64,000 nucleotides of DNA, from assembly GCA_026315105.1 (NCBI GenBank), contig CM048750.1, positions 262,189,151-262,253,150 of the forward strand, written 5' to 3'. The position numbers and the translations under genes are program-made. Below are positions 10,544 through 20,981 of this stretch, one piece after another. Within the stretch, counting starts at the first letter, position 1, and each line of letters begins with the position of its first letter. This DNA is from Locusta migratoria. Taxonomy: Eukaryota; Arthropoda; Insecta; Orthoptera; Acrididae. The notes below the pieces were generated by a model. The model saw only the letters and a program-made list of their open reading frames with translations. It had not been told where the DNA came from and ran no database searches.

Positions 10544-13500
10544 CTAGGGTGACGTGAGTATCACTTGAAGGTAATTTTGAAAATTTTTGTTGTATTGGGA
10601 GCCAAATCGGTTTTTAGTCCGCCAGTGTTGAGTAGATAAATACACACGGAAGTCTTGGACATCGGGAGTCTTGGTGGAGAGCGTATAGTTTATAAAATGA
10701 CCCATCAGCCATACGTACCTGTTGTGTTTGACTTCCGGGAAAAGTCGAAATTCTGGTCGTAGGAGGTCTGTGATTTGAATGGTCTGGGGTGCTGTTCTGT
10801 TGAGGATAGCTAGTTTTTTACGCGTCCAGTTCCAGACTTGCACTTGATCCTTGCAGACAAAGATGTGTGCAATCGTCGCCACAACATGGCAGAATTCACA
10901 GTACGGAGTCCGTGCAAGGCTGATTCTGTGCAGCCTTTCTTGGGTGGGCACAGTTTCAGTGGCTACGTCATACCATTTCGATCGAACATCTGTAGGCAAT
11001 GTTCTGTTGTGAATATTAGTCCAAACCATCTTCCAATTGGAAGCCGGGTATTTTTTCTCTATGGGAGAAGATGATGACTTCAGTAATAGGCGGCGGTACA
11101 ACTGTCCAGTCGTCTTCTTAAAAAATTCGCTGTCAATGTAGCTGCATTCCAAATAATAAAGAGCTATGTGCTGAAGGTGTGGACTGATGTGGGCAATATC
11201 TATCGGAGGAGACATGTTGTGGGGGCGCGATAGCTGATAAAGCCGTTTCGTGATTGTGTCCTCAGTGGCCAATAGTATTTTACATGTTCGTGTCAGGTAT
11301 ATGGCCAAAGCGTGCATTCCTGGGTTGTTTAAGCCAAGGCCTCCCATGTCGCAAGGCAGAGCTGTTATTTGGAAAGAAACTTTAAAAATATTTAGTTTCC
11401 AAACGAACCAGGCGGCCGCTGCTAAAAGTGATCGAGCCACAGTTGTTGGCATTGGCAGAACGGCGGCGACGTATTGCAGTTTGGACAGGACGTAAGAGTT
11501 CACGAAAAAGGCTCTCTGTAGACGATCTAGGTTTCTCGTTTCCTGTTCGCGCAAGTTTGCTCTTACAGTCTGTATTTTGGGCTGCCAGTTTTTATTGTAC
11601 ATATCCTGAGGTCTGGCCGTAATGTACATACCAAGTTGTTTCCTTGTTTGTACACAAGGTAACCAACCGTCACCAGTAATAGACTCAACTTGACCTATTG
11701 TTAACATTGCAGATTTATTGTTGTTTAGGAGTGCACCACTATCTCTTTGGAAATCTTCTAGGATACGCTTCGCATTATCAATATCCGTAACATTATTTAA
11801 GAGTAGACTGACATCGTCGGCATATGCTTGAACTACAGATTTTATTCCGAAAAACTGGAAGCCAGGCAAGCTGTGATGTATTTTACGCAACAGTGGTTCC
11901 ATCAGCATGGCGTAGAGTGTCGTTGAGAGGGGGCATCCTTGTTTTATTCCTCTGGAGAGTGGCACATACTCTGTCAGCGTGTCATTTACAACGAACCGTG
12001 TACGAGTTCCTCTGACGCAGTTGTTAACAAGCCGCACAAAGGCGGGACTGAACCCCATCGTTGTCATTACTTTGCTGAGATAGGGGTACTCGACTCTATC
12101 GTAAGCCTTATCGAAATCCAGGAAGGCTATAGCCATTGCTGTGTTTGTCGTCCAGGTGAGTGTGACGAGATCCCTGTACAGCGTCAAAATGTTTGTTATG
12201 GAGCGGCCGCGAACCGCACTTGCTTGGTATGGTCCTAAGATGTCAGGTAAAAGCGGCCGTAACCGTGCATTGAGGGTGCGTGTCAGAAGTTTAAAGTCTG
12301 CGTTTAGCAGCGTTATAGGCCGGAGATCCTTTATAGTTTTTGTCTGTGGCTTTTTAGGTATTAAGACAGTCACCCCTTCGGTAAAAGCAGTAGGGAGAGA
12401 AATCCCACGAAGTATCTCATTATATATCTCTGTGAGTCTGTCCCCAATTATGTGCCAGTATTTGGTGTAAAATTCGACGGGCAACCCATCTGTGCCCGGA
12501 GATTTATTTCGTGGCGCGGTCTTGAGTGAATCTCTAAGTTCCTCATTAGTGAAAGGAGCAAGTAAACCTTGATTGTCATCTGCCGTAATTGTGTAGGGGG
12601 TGGCCTGAATATGAAACCATTCCTCCACCTTGTCGTGCGGTACACTAGCGCTGCTATAACGAGCTGCAAAATGATTGACAACATAGGTTTTGATATCTCT
12701 TTGTTGGGTATAAGATGTGCCGTCATCGTCTTGTAAGTTTTTAATAAGTTTCCTGCGTGCCATACGTAACTGTCGCACTAAATGATATACAGACGTCTTT
12801 TGCTGCGGTAAGTTGGCGAAGTCGCGCGCACGAACCTGGTGTCCGGTGGCGGATTGTCCCATCAAGGTGGTTATTTTGGCTTGTATGCGCCGTATCTGGG
12901 TCATGTCGGTCGGCAGCTGGTTATAATCCTTGTATAACTCTCGTAGAGCGAGGAAGTAAAACTCCTTAGTCTCTCTCTCGTAGCGCGCTCTCACTCTGGC
13001 GTGTTGTTTGATACAATTAATGATTTTTCCCTTAGTATAAAGCGTCCACCATTCCACTCCGGTCCGGTATTTAGGTCTTTGTGAGGCGGCGATTTGCCAA
13101 ACTTTCAAGATCTCATGTTCTAAACTTTCATCCTGTAAGAGACTGCAGTTGAGTTGCCATCGACCAGTGCCTCTGTAAATTGCCTGTGGAGTATGTTTAA
13201 TGACCATATGGTATGCTATATGGTCAGCGAAGTTCACAGGCCAGTATTCGCAACTCCCAACAGTTGCTAAGATATCTTGGTGGACATATATTCGGTCTAA
13301 CCTACTTGCTGACGTCGAAGTAAAATGGGTGTAAGCGACGCCGCTCGGGTGGGAATGAATCCATGTGTCCACTAGCTGAAGTTCTGTTGTTAAGGTTTGC
13401 AGCTCCTGACTGAAGTTAAAATTCGGCGTCTGATCCATGGGTCTCAAAACACAATTGAAGTCTCCTCCCAAAACGATGCGTCGGCGCAAGTCGGTGATTA

Positions 13501-13861
13501 AATTGGCTATCTCTCCAGTATAAAACTCCTTCCGCGCTGCTCGCGCAGTAGAACCGGAAGGTGCGTATACATTAAGGAGGAGTAGATCATTAAAGTCGGC
13601 CGCAATACCTCGTCCCGTTGGTAAGATGGAGAGGGGAAAACAAGGGATACCCTCTTTGTACAGGATCATGGTGCCAGCCTCGGTTCCTATGTTAACTATG
13701 GCATCGTAGCCAGGTACATCTGCGATTAAGGGTGTCATGGCTTCTTGTAAAAAGATAATGTCAGCATCTGCTGCCCGCAAATACTGTCTGAGGCTGTAGA
13801 TTTTAACTTGCGAAGTGATCCTGTTAATATTCAAGGTACAAATCTTATAAGCTTGCATCAA
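10544..13861 (-). CDS. LINE ORF2: endonuclease and reverse transcriptase, 1105 aa
   Basis: This polyprotein would nick target DNA and copy the LINE RNA there (target-primed reverse transcription). Residues 1-220 form an AP-type endonuclease: TLNINR (9-14), FLQE with Glu40, LNVYAPSG (96-103), GGDFN with Asp134/Asn136, SRLDRIYV (186-193) and FADH with Asp213/His214. The reverse transcriptase includes SPGTDGLPVEFY (454-465), LRPITLLN (513-520), FLDFDKAYDRV (580-590), SRGIKQGCPLS (636-646) and the catalytic box AYADD (679-683). A Cys/His cluster of CEFC...H...C type lies near residue 1000, as in many LINEs. No RNase H domain is visible. Length and motif order are as expected for the L1/Tx1 group, and no stop or frameshift interrupts it. 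The start at 13861 gives Met-Met just before the endonuclease, 59 bp downstream of ORF1, so translation probably depends on reinitiation or an internal start. Confidence 0.93.
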   Translation of the reverse strand: MMQAYKICTLNINRITSQVKIYSLRQYLRAADADIIFLQEAMTPLIADVPGYDAIVNIGTEAGTMILYKEGIPCFPLSILPTGRGIAADFNDLLLLNVYAPSGSTARAARKEFYTGEIANLITDLRRRIVLGGDFNCVLRPMDQTPNFNFSQELQTLTTELQLVDTWIHSHPSGVAYTHFTSTSASRLDRIYVHQDILATVGSCEYWPVNFADHIAYHMVIKHTPQAIYRGTGRWQLNCSLLQDESLEHEILKVWQIAASQRPKYRTGVEWWTLYTKGKIINCIKQHARVRARYERETKEFYFLALRELYKDYNQLPTDMTQIRRIQAKITTLMGQSATGHQVRARDFANLPQQKTSVYHLVRQLRMARRKLIKNLQDDDGTSYTQQRDIKTYVVNHFAARYSSASVPHDKVEEWFHIQATPYTITADDNQGLLAPFTNEELRDSLKTAPRNKSPGTDGLPVEFYTKYWHIIGDRLTEIYNEILRGISLPTAFTEGVTVLIPKKPQTKTIKDLRPITLLNADFKLLTRTLNARLRPLLPDILGPYQASAVRGRSITNILTLYRDLVTLTWTTNTAMAIAFLDFDKAYDRVEYPYLSKVMTTMGFSPAFVRLVNNCVRGTRTRFVVNDTLTEYVPLSRGIKQGCPLSTTLYAMLMEPLLRKIHHSLPGFQFFGIKSVVQAYADDVSLLLNNVTDIDNAKRILEDFQRDSGALLNNNKSAMLTIGQVESITGDGWLPCVQTRKQLGMYITARPQDMYNKNWQPKIQTVRANLREQETRNLDRLQRAFFVNSYVLSKLQYVAAVLPMPTTVARSLLAAAAWFVWKLNIFKVSFQITALPCDMGGLGLNNPGMHALAIYLTRTCKILLATEDTITKRLYQLSRPHNMSPPIDIAHISPHLQHIALYYLECSYIDSEFFKKTTGQLYRRLLLKSSSSPIEKKYPASNWKMVWTNIHNRTLPTDVRSKWYDVATETVPTQERLHRISLARTPYCEFCHVVATIAHIFVCKDQVQVWNWTRKKLAILNRTAPQTIQITDLLRPEFRLFPEVKHNRYVWLMGHFINYTLSTKTPDVQDFRVYLSTQHWRTKNRFGSQYNKNFQNYLQVILTSP

Positions 13862-13920
13862 ACATGAGGTAGTGGGTGTGAGTCTTCCATAGGCAGCTGG
13901 TTGGGGTGGCTAACCTAGCG

Positions 13921-15294
13921 TTAGTCTTTAGCGCCAGGTGTTTGAGAAGTTAGTACGGTGGCTGGTCGAGATGCCAATAGCGGTCCGCTCGTTACCATCG
14001 TTTCTTCGGCCATCTCTTGGTCAACAGGTACATCTTCAGTGTCGTCCGCCCAGCTGGAAGTTGAGGCGGCTATTGACGTGTCTGTTATGGCCTTATCGAG
14101 GGCAGATTGGTGCTCATGGCTGGCTTTATTGGATAAGTTGGTCGTCTTCGTCCGTTCACAAGCCTCTTGTTCTTTCGTCTGAAAGCTGGCCGCAATATTG
14201 TCCGTGGGCACTGAATGTTGTGCTAGAGGGCTACTGCCAACAGAACGTAGAGCTTCTTCAGCTGGTGTACGAAGCATCTGTTTGGCTTTCTCGCGCAGCG
14301 TAGGCGCAGATTTCTCTGCATCGGGATGGACAATCCTCCGTTTCTTCCTGTTCGTCGGTGACGAACCTCTCTTAGGAGATCCCTCGTTCTCGGGAGACGG
14401 AGAACGAATTTCTTCCGTACACTGTCGTTCATCGTCTTTATCACCCATTTTGTCTACGATAGTACAGTTGCTCCCTTGATGTGAGGCCTCGAGCACCTTA
14501 GCATGCTGGCCGTTCCCTGTAGTAGTTTCTTCATGACTACTCGTCTCCATAGGTACATTGTCATCGTTGGGAACGTTATCCCTGTAGACTTCTATTTCAG
14601 AATTTGAAGTCGTGGCGACGTTGGCACGAACGGCCGCTACATATGTAGTTGGTAGTAAAGTCATCTTCGGGGGGCATTCTGGTTCACCTGTAGGTAACTT
14701 GGTTACTCTTCGTAGGATACATTGGGCTCTGACGTGCCCTGTGGAGTTGCATCCTGAACATGTCCTTGGTTGCCCGTCATACATTATAATCGCCCTGTAC
14801 CCACATATCGTGAGGTACGATGGGATATGGCGACGCAATTCGATTTTAATTTGTCGAACCCCATTGAGCCCTGGATACTTGTGAAAGGAAGCCCATTTTT
14901 CGGCTACGTTGTTGATAACAGTGCCATAACACTTCAGAGTGGCGTTGATTTGTTCTGCAGTTATTTCGAACGGCAGTTCGAAAATACGCACGGTCCTAAC
15001 AGCAAAACCAGCGCGAGAGACAGTGACCTTGCCAACATTTCCGTCATTATGGAGAAACTTTAGGGAATCACCACATGATTCTATGATTTTGTCACATAGT
15101 TCAGGAGAACGTAACTTGATGTAAACCGTGCTACTGACAATCGAAAGGTGAATTCCAATTACGTCGGCAGGAGGTATTTTAACGTCTTCGTCTATAAATC
15201 GTTCCACTTCATATATTTTAGGTCGGGAGAAGTTACCATCGAATGAAAATCTCAATGTGTCTATTCTCTCTGGTTGCTCCATATTAATGTCCAT
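13921..15294 (-). CDS. LINE ORF1: nucleic-acid-binding protein with CCHC knuckle, 457 aa
   Basis: The likely role is coating LINE RNA and escorting it to the target. Residues ~100-175 are a folded-looking RNA-binding region (FELPFEITAEQINATLKCYG ... GYRAIIMYDGQPRTC), followed directly by one zinc knuckle C179-X2-C182-X4-H187-X4-C192 (CSGCNSTGHVRAQC). After that the protein is long, acidic/Ser-rich and apparently disordered, with a basic run NRKKRR at 315-320 that could be a nuclear localisation signal. The layout resembles ORF1 proteins of Tx1-type LINEs, which insects often carry annotated as CCHC zinc-finger proteins. The reading frame is uninterrupted. Met1 at 15294 is the first in-frame Met after the GC-rich leader. 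A single knuckle is fewer than in many LINE ORF1 proteins. Confidence 0.88.
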   Translation of the reverse strand: MDINMEQPERIDTLRFSFDGNFSRPKIYEVERFIDEDVKIPPADVIGIHLSIVSSTVYIKLRSPELCDKIIESCGDSLKFLHNDGNVGKVTVSRAGFAVRTVRIFELPFEITAEQINATLKCYGTVINNVAEKWASFHKYPGLNGVRQIKIELRRHIPSYLTICGYRAIIMYDGQPRTCSGCNSTGHVRAQCILRRVTKLPTGEPECPPKMTLLPTTYVAAVRANVATTSNSEIEVYRDNVPNDDNVPMETSSHEETTTGNGQHAKVLEASHQGSNCTIVDKMGDKDDERQCTEEIRSPSPENEGSPKRGSSPTNRKKRRIVHPDAEKSAPTLREKAKQMLRTPAEEALRSVGSSPLAQHSVPTDNIAASFQTKEQEACERTKTTNLSNKASHEHQSALDKAITDTSIAASTSSWADDTEDVPVDQEMAEETMVTSGPLLASRPATVLTSQTPGAKD

Positions 15295-15440
15295 ACTGGT
15301 GTCTGCACATTATAAACAACTAGAACGGGTTGCTACGAGCGCCGCAACAGCGTGTAACTCACCACAAGCCGCACCGCCGGCCGCCGCTGACACGTAAACA
15401 CGCCCCGGACGGTCCGACCGCCACGACGGTCAGGCCGGGA
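15295..15440 (-). promoter_or_regulatory. 5' UTR and probable internal promoter of the LINE
   Basis: 146 bp, CG-rich ('cgccccggacggtccgaccg' on the plus strand), between the 5' junction at 15440/15441 and the ORF1 start. Full-length LINEs carry their promoter here. No specific element is recognisable. Confidence 0.5.
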
Positions 15441-15574
15441 ATAAATGAATAGCATTTTTAACCACATACTGATTAGTTCAAATCAAATGTTTGTAAATCT
15501 ATCGGACCAAACAGCATGGTCATTAGTCTGTAGCTTACAAACTACTTAAACTAGGGTAAACTAACCTAAGGACG

Positions 15575-15606
<32 letters not shown>

Positions 15607-15704
15607 GCACCCATGCCCTAGAGAGGACTCGAACCTCCGACGGCGAGCAACCGCGCGCTCCGCAGTGAGGCGCCTTAGACCGCTCGGCTACTCCACCGCG
15701 GCTG
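15441..15704 (-). mobile_element. SINE-2 (right part) plus right copy of the target duplication
   Basis: 15441-15684 duplicates 9601-9834. Immediately after, 'cggctactccaccgcggc' completes the SINE-2 tRNA-like head that the LINE interrupted. The CA run here has five more dinucleotide units than the left copy. Confidence 0.9.
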
Positions 15705-15858
15705 TACTTATTAGTAATCTAGAAGATGTGCTTTGGTGTCATGGGTGGAAGTGATGGCTTATTTCAGTTGTTAAGTGGCCGCATTTCTGCTCGTCCCACG
15801 CGCAGTCTGGTAAAAACATTGCGGACACAGGCCGGTTGGCAACTCTCTCCCTATATAG

Positions 15859-16949
15859 TAGAGATGGGATAATTGAAACATCTCACGGTTTCGAAACCAT
15901 GAAACCGTGAAGCAACGTATGTTTCATCCTGAAATCTTCGTTCTAGGAGGGCAATATTTTTCCCTATGTGGACAAGGGTACATACAAGAACCTGTCAACC
16001 ATAGAGTATATATTTATTTCTTGGTCTGTACGAAACATGTTGATAAAGATTTTCTCCCGGTTGTTGATGTTGCCAACATAGTCAAACGAGGCCGCCGGTA
16101 TGGTAGGTAAAAGTTTACTCCGCTAAGGAACTCACAAACTGCAATATGGTACGCATATTACAGTGATGGATCATAAATGCTACTTTCTATACATACTAAA
16201 TAAATTATAGGGAATAAAGGGCACACTAAATAATCACAAATAATGCTATGGAATTACAAAAATAATAAAATAAGAGACAAGTTCACCACTTCTACGTCTT
16301 GACCGTTACACCACCGCCACAATTCCTTTAACATGACAGTCGAAAAATTATAACGATTGGAGGTAACATCGTTTTTACTTGTAAGAAACTAACTCTTTAA
16401 CACGAGATTAAATATGCGATGTACCCTTGTTCGTATAAAAAATGTCATTTCACTCGTGTTTTTAATATGGTAGATAAACCTAGAATTTAAGTGGTTATTT
16501 CAATGCAAATAGTGAACGTTGTTTTATTGTTCTTTTACATTTATGAAGCAGGCATTATGTCATTTCGGAATACAGCAGTCTCTTGCAAACGAATCTTGAT
16601 TTCAGTAACCATAAGCTGCAGACTCACGAGTGTCAACTACTATTTGACACTCTCTTCAGTAAAATGAAACACCACATTTCGATACCATTAGTCTGTTCCG
16701 CCTTTCTGCATTAGTGGTTTGAAACACCGATGTTGTGAAATCGACACGAAACCGTGCCGACACGAAACCGTGAAACCGACAGGAAGAAACGGTTTCAGTG
16801 TATCGACAATCGACCGCGAATGTGATCTGAAACATAACGGAATGAAACCGCATGGTTTCGAAACCGTGAAAGATGCCGGTTTTGAAATCTTGAAACTGTT
16901 GTGTGTATCGAAACCTGGTTTCGAAACCATGAAACCGTAGCCAACTCTA
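15859..16949. mobile_element. Non-autonomous hAT element, 8-bp TSD
   Basis: The ends TAGAGATGGG and CCAACTCTA are imperfect inverted repeats, flanked by the perfect 8-bp duplication CTATATAG (15851-15858 and 16950-16957), the hallmark of hAT transposition. Subterminal regions contain repeated GGTTTCGAAACC palindromes and many 'gaaaccgtg' half-sites, probable transposase-binding clusters. I see no transposase. The open frames inside are made of these repeats. About 1.09 kb. Confidence 0.88.
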
Positions 16950-16957
16950 CTATATAG

Positions 16958-17520
16958 GCTCTCTAATAGTGCTTGCCACGTGCGCCCTCTGTCGGAGGCT
17001 ATGGGTAGCTCAGTTGCCCCTGAGAGGTAGGCCGCCCGGCGCTCTCCGGTGTAGGACGGTATGCCGTATCTCCGGGAGACGGCAGCGCGCGTCATGTGTC
17101 GGTTTCGGCTGCTCTGCAGTTGTGTCTGCGTAAGCGGATATGCACAAAGCCGGCTTCCCCTGGGCCCGGGAGCTGCGCAGCCTCTCCCCTCTCCAGCCGC
17201 CCTTCTGGAGCACAGCATCCCCCGGGACAGCTGTCGGGGCGGCGAGGGGGATGCCCCTGCGAGGAGGGGAAAATCATTTATAAAGTGTGCGCGCTCGCAT
17301 TGTCGCGTGCCCGCGGGACAGATGCTAGGCGCACTGGGTCGCGCCCCAAATATCGCAGTGTGGGGGAAACAGCGGTGCCAGCTCACCTGCTGATCAGATA
17401 TGCAAGCCAGGCCGCTTCTCTCGCGGCCTCAGGTGCTCCTGTTTCCCGTGTAACCTCAGAAATTACACCTCTCGCTGACTGCGGGACTCTTCATCTCTCT
17501 TCCCGGAAATAACATCACAA
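16958..17520. other. CpG-rich block without recognised gene
   Basis: Strong GC and CpG enrichment relative to the flanks, with long overlapping open frames on both strands (up to 232 codons at 16688-17386 on the minus strand) that share no recognisable domain and are explained by GC-rich composition. It could be a promoter-associated island or an old GC-rich repeat. Confidence 0.4.
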
Positions 17521-17930
17521 ACTCACCATATGGGGGAGCACGCCCGGAGACATGTTTTGCCAGAGTGGGCTCCGTCCCCTCTATATTTGTAAATAGGGAA
17601 AACGTTCTATAAATAATTTAAGTCTAAAGAAATGCCTATTAACTTCTCTAAAGTATCGGGTGATCAAAGAGTCAGTATAAATTTGAAAAATTAATAAATC
17701 ACAGAATAATGTATATAAAGAGGTAAAAATTGACTCACATGCTTGGAATGACATGAGGTTTTATTTTACACCAAAAAAGTTCAAAAAATTTCTGACAGAC
17801 GGCGCTTCATCTGATCAAGAAAAGCAATAATTAGCATAACAAATGAAAACGAAGCAAAGGTGATGTTCTTTACAGGAAATGCCCAATATGTTCACCATCA
17901 TTCTTCAACAATACCTGTAGTCGAGGAATA

Positions 17931-18124
17931 AAAAAATATTCAAATGTTTGTATAGTCTATGGGACTTAACTACGGGGTCATCAGTCCCTAAACTTACAAA
18001 CTACTTATGAACCAGCTAAGACTAAGGACGGCACAAATATCCATGCCCGAGGGGGGATTCGAACCCCCGACCGCAGTGACCGTGCAGACCGTGACTGAAG
18101 CACCTTAGTCTCCTCGGCCACGGC
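17931..18124 (-). mobile_element. SINE-1 inside the mariner-like element, 10-bp TSD
   Basis: Flanked by 'tcgaggaata' at 17921-17930 and 18125-18134. Slightly 5'-shortened: the first bases of the tRNA-like head are missing. Confidence 0.92.
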
Positions 18125-18134
18125 TCGAGGAATA

Positions 18135-18343
18135 GTGTTGTGAACAGCACTGTAAAGCATGTCCGGAGTTATGGTGAGGCATTGGCGTCGGATGTTGTCT
18201 TTCAGCATCCCTAGAGATGTCGGTCGATCGCGATACACTTGCGACTTCAGGTAACCCCAAAGCCAATAATCACACGGACTGAGGTCTGGGGACCTGGGAG
18301 GCCAAGCATGACTAAAGTGGCGGCTGAGCACGATCATCACCAA
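18135..18343 (-). pseudogene. Mariner-like transposase, C-terminal fragment
   Basis: The frame contains WPPRSPDLSPCDYWLWGYLK, the region of the third catalytic Asp of mariner/IS630 transposases, followed by a conserved-looking tail (NIRRQCLTITPDMLYSAVHN). The N-terminal DNA-binding part and the first two catalytic residues are absent, so it is inactive. Confidence 0.88.
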
Positions 18344-19000
18344 ACGAAGCGCGCAAGAGATCTATCACGCGTCTAGCAATACTTTTTTTGTTCTAATAAA
18401 ACCCCATGTCATTCTAAGCATGTGTGTCAATTTTTACCATTCTATCTACATTATTCCGTGATTTATTAAGTTTTCAAAATTATACTGACTTTTTGATCAC
18501 CCGGTACAGTGTCCGTGTGTTTGTGGATCAGTGTATACAAATCTACAGTTTTGTTTCAGTGTTGGTAAAATTCTGCATACTGGAGCTTCAAAGGAAGAGG
18601 AAGGTCGCTTTCTATGCAAGGCTCACGTACAACAGATAGTTCGAGGGATATGGAGTCAAACAAATGCCCGAAAATCTGCTGCTACACGCGAAAGTATTGC
18701 GCATTTGCTCCTATATCATGACATGCTACCGAATTCAACTAAATTTGGTGCACATATTCCTTGCAATGAGGAAATAATTGCTTCAAGGGTAAGAACAACG
18801 AACTACGACACGTACATCGCGAGAAATGTAGCTGCGTCGCGCAAGCTACTTTACCTACTGAACAAAATCTATAATTTTGTTTCCATCTTGATGATCTGAT
18901 AATCTTGACGCAAGATCTGATTATCTTGATAATCTTCCAAGAAGGCACTATATATTGCTATATAAAATGCCGTATGTGCATAGGGGAGGGTACTTTTCAT

Positions 19001-19180
19001 GCCGGCCGCGGTGGCCGAGGGGACTGAGGCGCTTCAGTCACGGTCTGCACGGTCACTGCGGTCGGGGGTTCGAATCCTCCCTCGGGCACGGATATTTGTG
19101 CCGTCCTTAGTCTTAGCTGGTTCATAAGTAGTTTGTAAGTTTAGGGACTGATGACCCCGTAGTTTAGTCCCATAGACTGG
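19001..19180 (+). mobile_element. SINE-1, 3'-truncated
   Basis: It has a complete tRNA-like head and body to 'agtcccatagactgg'. The usual 'acaaacatttgaaca' end is lacking. No clear TSD. The flanking 18507-19000 and 19181-19857 hold nothing else that I recognise. Confidence 0.88.
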
Positions 19181-19856
19181 ATTATTTGACAGACCTTTCG
19201 AGCTGCTCTATCTGTGAGGTTAGTAGCCTTAATGGCCGTACTTTTAATGGGATTATTGTCCGAACATGTATGATTATACAGTTAGGCATAAAAACAACTT
19301 TCCTGTTTTATGTTAAAAATGACTGAGAAAAGGAAAACTAAACTGCTCGTTTTTACAGCATAGCTTAGTACGTTTTTCTCGCAGCGAGAAGAATAGAAAC
19401 GCATTTTATATCTTCTGCACTGTGTGCTATTTTCATGTGTGTCATTAACTCTGCGACTACATAGTAAGATTCCTTAGCGCGTATGTCGACCGATATAGCA
19501 TCGAAATCTGCGTATATACTGCGCAATCCACCGTAAGGTACGCGGCGGAGGGCGCACTGCACCCCTACTAACCATCTCCTTTTCTGTTCCACTCCCAAAT
19601 AGAACAAGAGGAAAAAAGGATGTGTATATGCCCCGTACAAGCCACAATTTATCTTGTCTTTGTGATCATTACGCGATATGCGCTGCAATGGAGACATTAA
19701 GAAAATAAACCACGATCTGTACTCAATATGTTTGTAATACTCAAAAATACCACGAACGGACAATCACTTCTATCGCTGCAACGCTCCAAAGATATTATCA
19801 CCACCGATAACACGATGGAGGTAATATTAATATGGAGGGGCTTCTAAAGAAACAAT

Positions 19857-19857
<1 letters not shown>

Positions 19858-19915
<58 letters not shown>
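19858..19915. repeat. 58-nt poly(T) tract
   Basis: Possibly the tail of a minus-strand retroposon lying in 19916-20100. That body is not recognised. 19916-20940 otherwise shows no gene. Confidence 0.8.
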
Positions 19916-19920
<5 letters not shown>

Positions 19921-20945
19921 TGTCTTGCTGCTTTAACCTTGTGTTCATGGGTTTGAGGAAGGATTTTGCACTATAGTGGCGAAGGGTCATTTTTAGGGCG
20001 CGATTCAACCAGTCTGGAAATGTAATTTCAGTTTTTCTCAAATTCTGATATTTTCCGGTAGATTGTCCAAAAACTTCTTTCATACAGATCTTGTCCTGAG
20101 AATTACGAACAGAACAAAGAAAAGATCAGCCAAATCGGTGAAGCCTTTCTCAAGTGATGCGCTTTCACACATGCGGAATTCATTTTTATTAATATAGATT
20201 CCACCATTACTACGCAACCAAGGTTTTTTTTCCTAAGTCATGTAAACATTCATCAGTTCTGTCAAAAATCCATGTTCGTTTCCAAGATTGCGTGTGAAGA
20301 TTTGTTTCTCTTTTTCACAGCTTGTCACCTCCAAGATGACGGCACCGTCCATATTGCCCGTCGAAGTACACATTCTACGGAGCGTGCGTGCGTTATTTGG
20401 TGCTCTTCTTCCGATTGTCCAATCAAATCCAAACAGCGTTATCTAACGAAAACATGTCCCCTGCACGGATCACGTTGTACGGCAATGCAGTGTAAATGTT
20501 TCCTCAGCGCTATCGCCCAAAGGTGAGGAGACCTCTGTGGCTCTTTGTTGCTGTAAAACGGGTCGTACATTGTGACTGTAAAGTGGCAGCCAGCTGTGAT
20601 TGAAACCCACGCTTTACACGTTAGTCGCTAACGACAAAAGTTCTCTGAATAAAACTCTGCATAGTCCGTGATAATATCACGGAATACGATAATACATTTC
20701 GCGAATTCACAGCTATTTAGTTGTGATAAATAACGTTGGACATTTAACTCCATCAGTCCTGAACTGTTTTAAAAATGAAACAAAAAATATTCTTGGACTT
20801 TTTCATGTCTGTAAGACCCCTATTTAATCCATATTTGGCCAAAATAAAAAATTTGTATTGCTTGGTTCCAAAAATAGAAATAAATCGTTATGTTAAATAA
20901 CTGTATACATTGTATATTTGTTCCACAATAATATTTATTTTTGTT

Positions 20946-20981
20946 GTGAACTAGCTTTCGGCTTCTTAGGCCATCTTCAGA
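20946..20981 (-). ncRNA. Hammerhead-ribozyme-like motif (Penelope terminal repeat)
   Basis: Minus strand: core CTGAAGA, then a stem-II hairpin GGC...GCC, then GAAA, then GCTAGTTC. This fits the hammerhead consensus CUGANGA-stemII-GAAA. Activity cannot be judged by eye. Confidence 0.6.

Larger units (their letters stand above)
9835..15440 (-). mobile_element. Full-length two-ORF LINE, L1/Tx1-like group
   Basis: A 5.6-kb non-LTR retrotransposon on the minus strand. The order is a GC-rich 5' UTR (15295-15440), ORF1 (13921-15294), a 59-bp gap, ORF2 (10544-13861), a ~700-bp 3' UTR with a small ATA microsatellite, and a short poly(A) tail visible as T at 9835-9850. Both ORFs are open throughout. 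Near-identical 234/244-bp blocks flank the element, so the insertion is young and both ends can be placed to the base. The insertion point lies in the A-box region of a SINE-2 tRNA-like head. The reverse transcriptase motifs look like the L1/Tx1 group, several members of which are known to be site-specific. Target preference in this case is inference. Confidence 0.93.
17654..18506 (-). mobile_element. Internally deleted mariner-like element
   Basis: The ends are inverted repeats: 'cgggtgatcaaagagtcagt' at the left and 'actgactttttgatcacccg' at the right, with TA at both sides. The minus strand encodes the C-terminal part of a DDE transposase. A second, truncated copy is at 22832-23168. A SINE-1 sits inside. 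Confidence 0.88.

Noticed and set aside
10838..12970. Plus-strand open frames opposite the LINE ORF2, and those opposite ORF1 at 13938-15124
   Set aside because: Antisense shadows of the two strong LINE ORFs.
9601..15684. LTRs of an LTR retrotransposon
   Set aside because: The flanking 234/244-bp blocks contain part of a SINE and flank, the internal ORFs are of LINE type with AP endonuclease, and a poly(A) tail is present.
16688..17386. Minus-strand open frame of 232 codons
   Set aside because: It crosses from the hAT element's end into the CpG-rich block, is low in recognisable motifs and overlaps equally long frames on the other strand, as expected from GC-rich composition.
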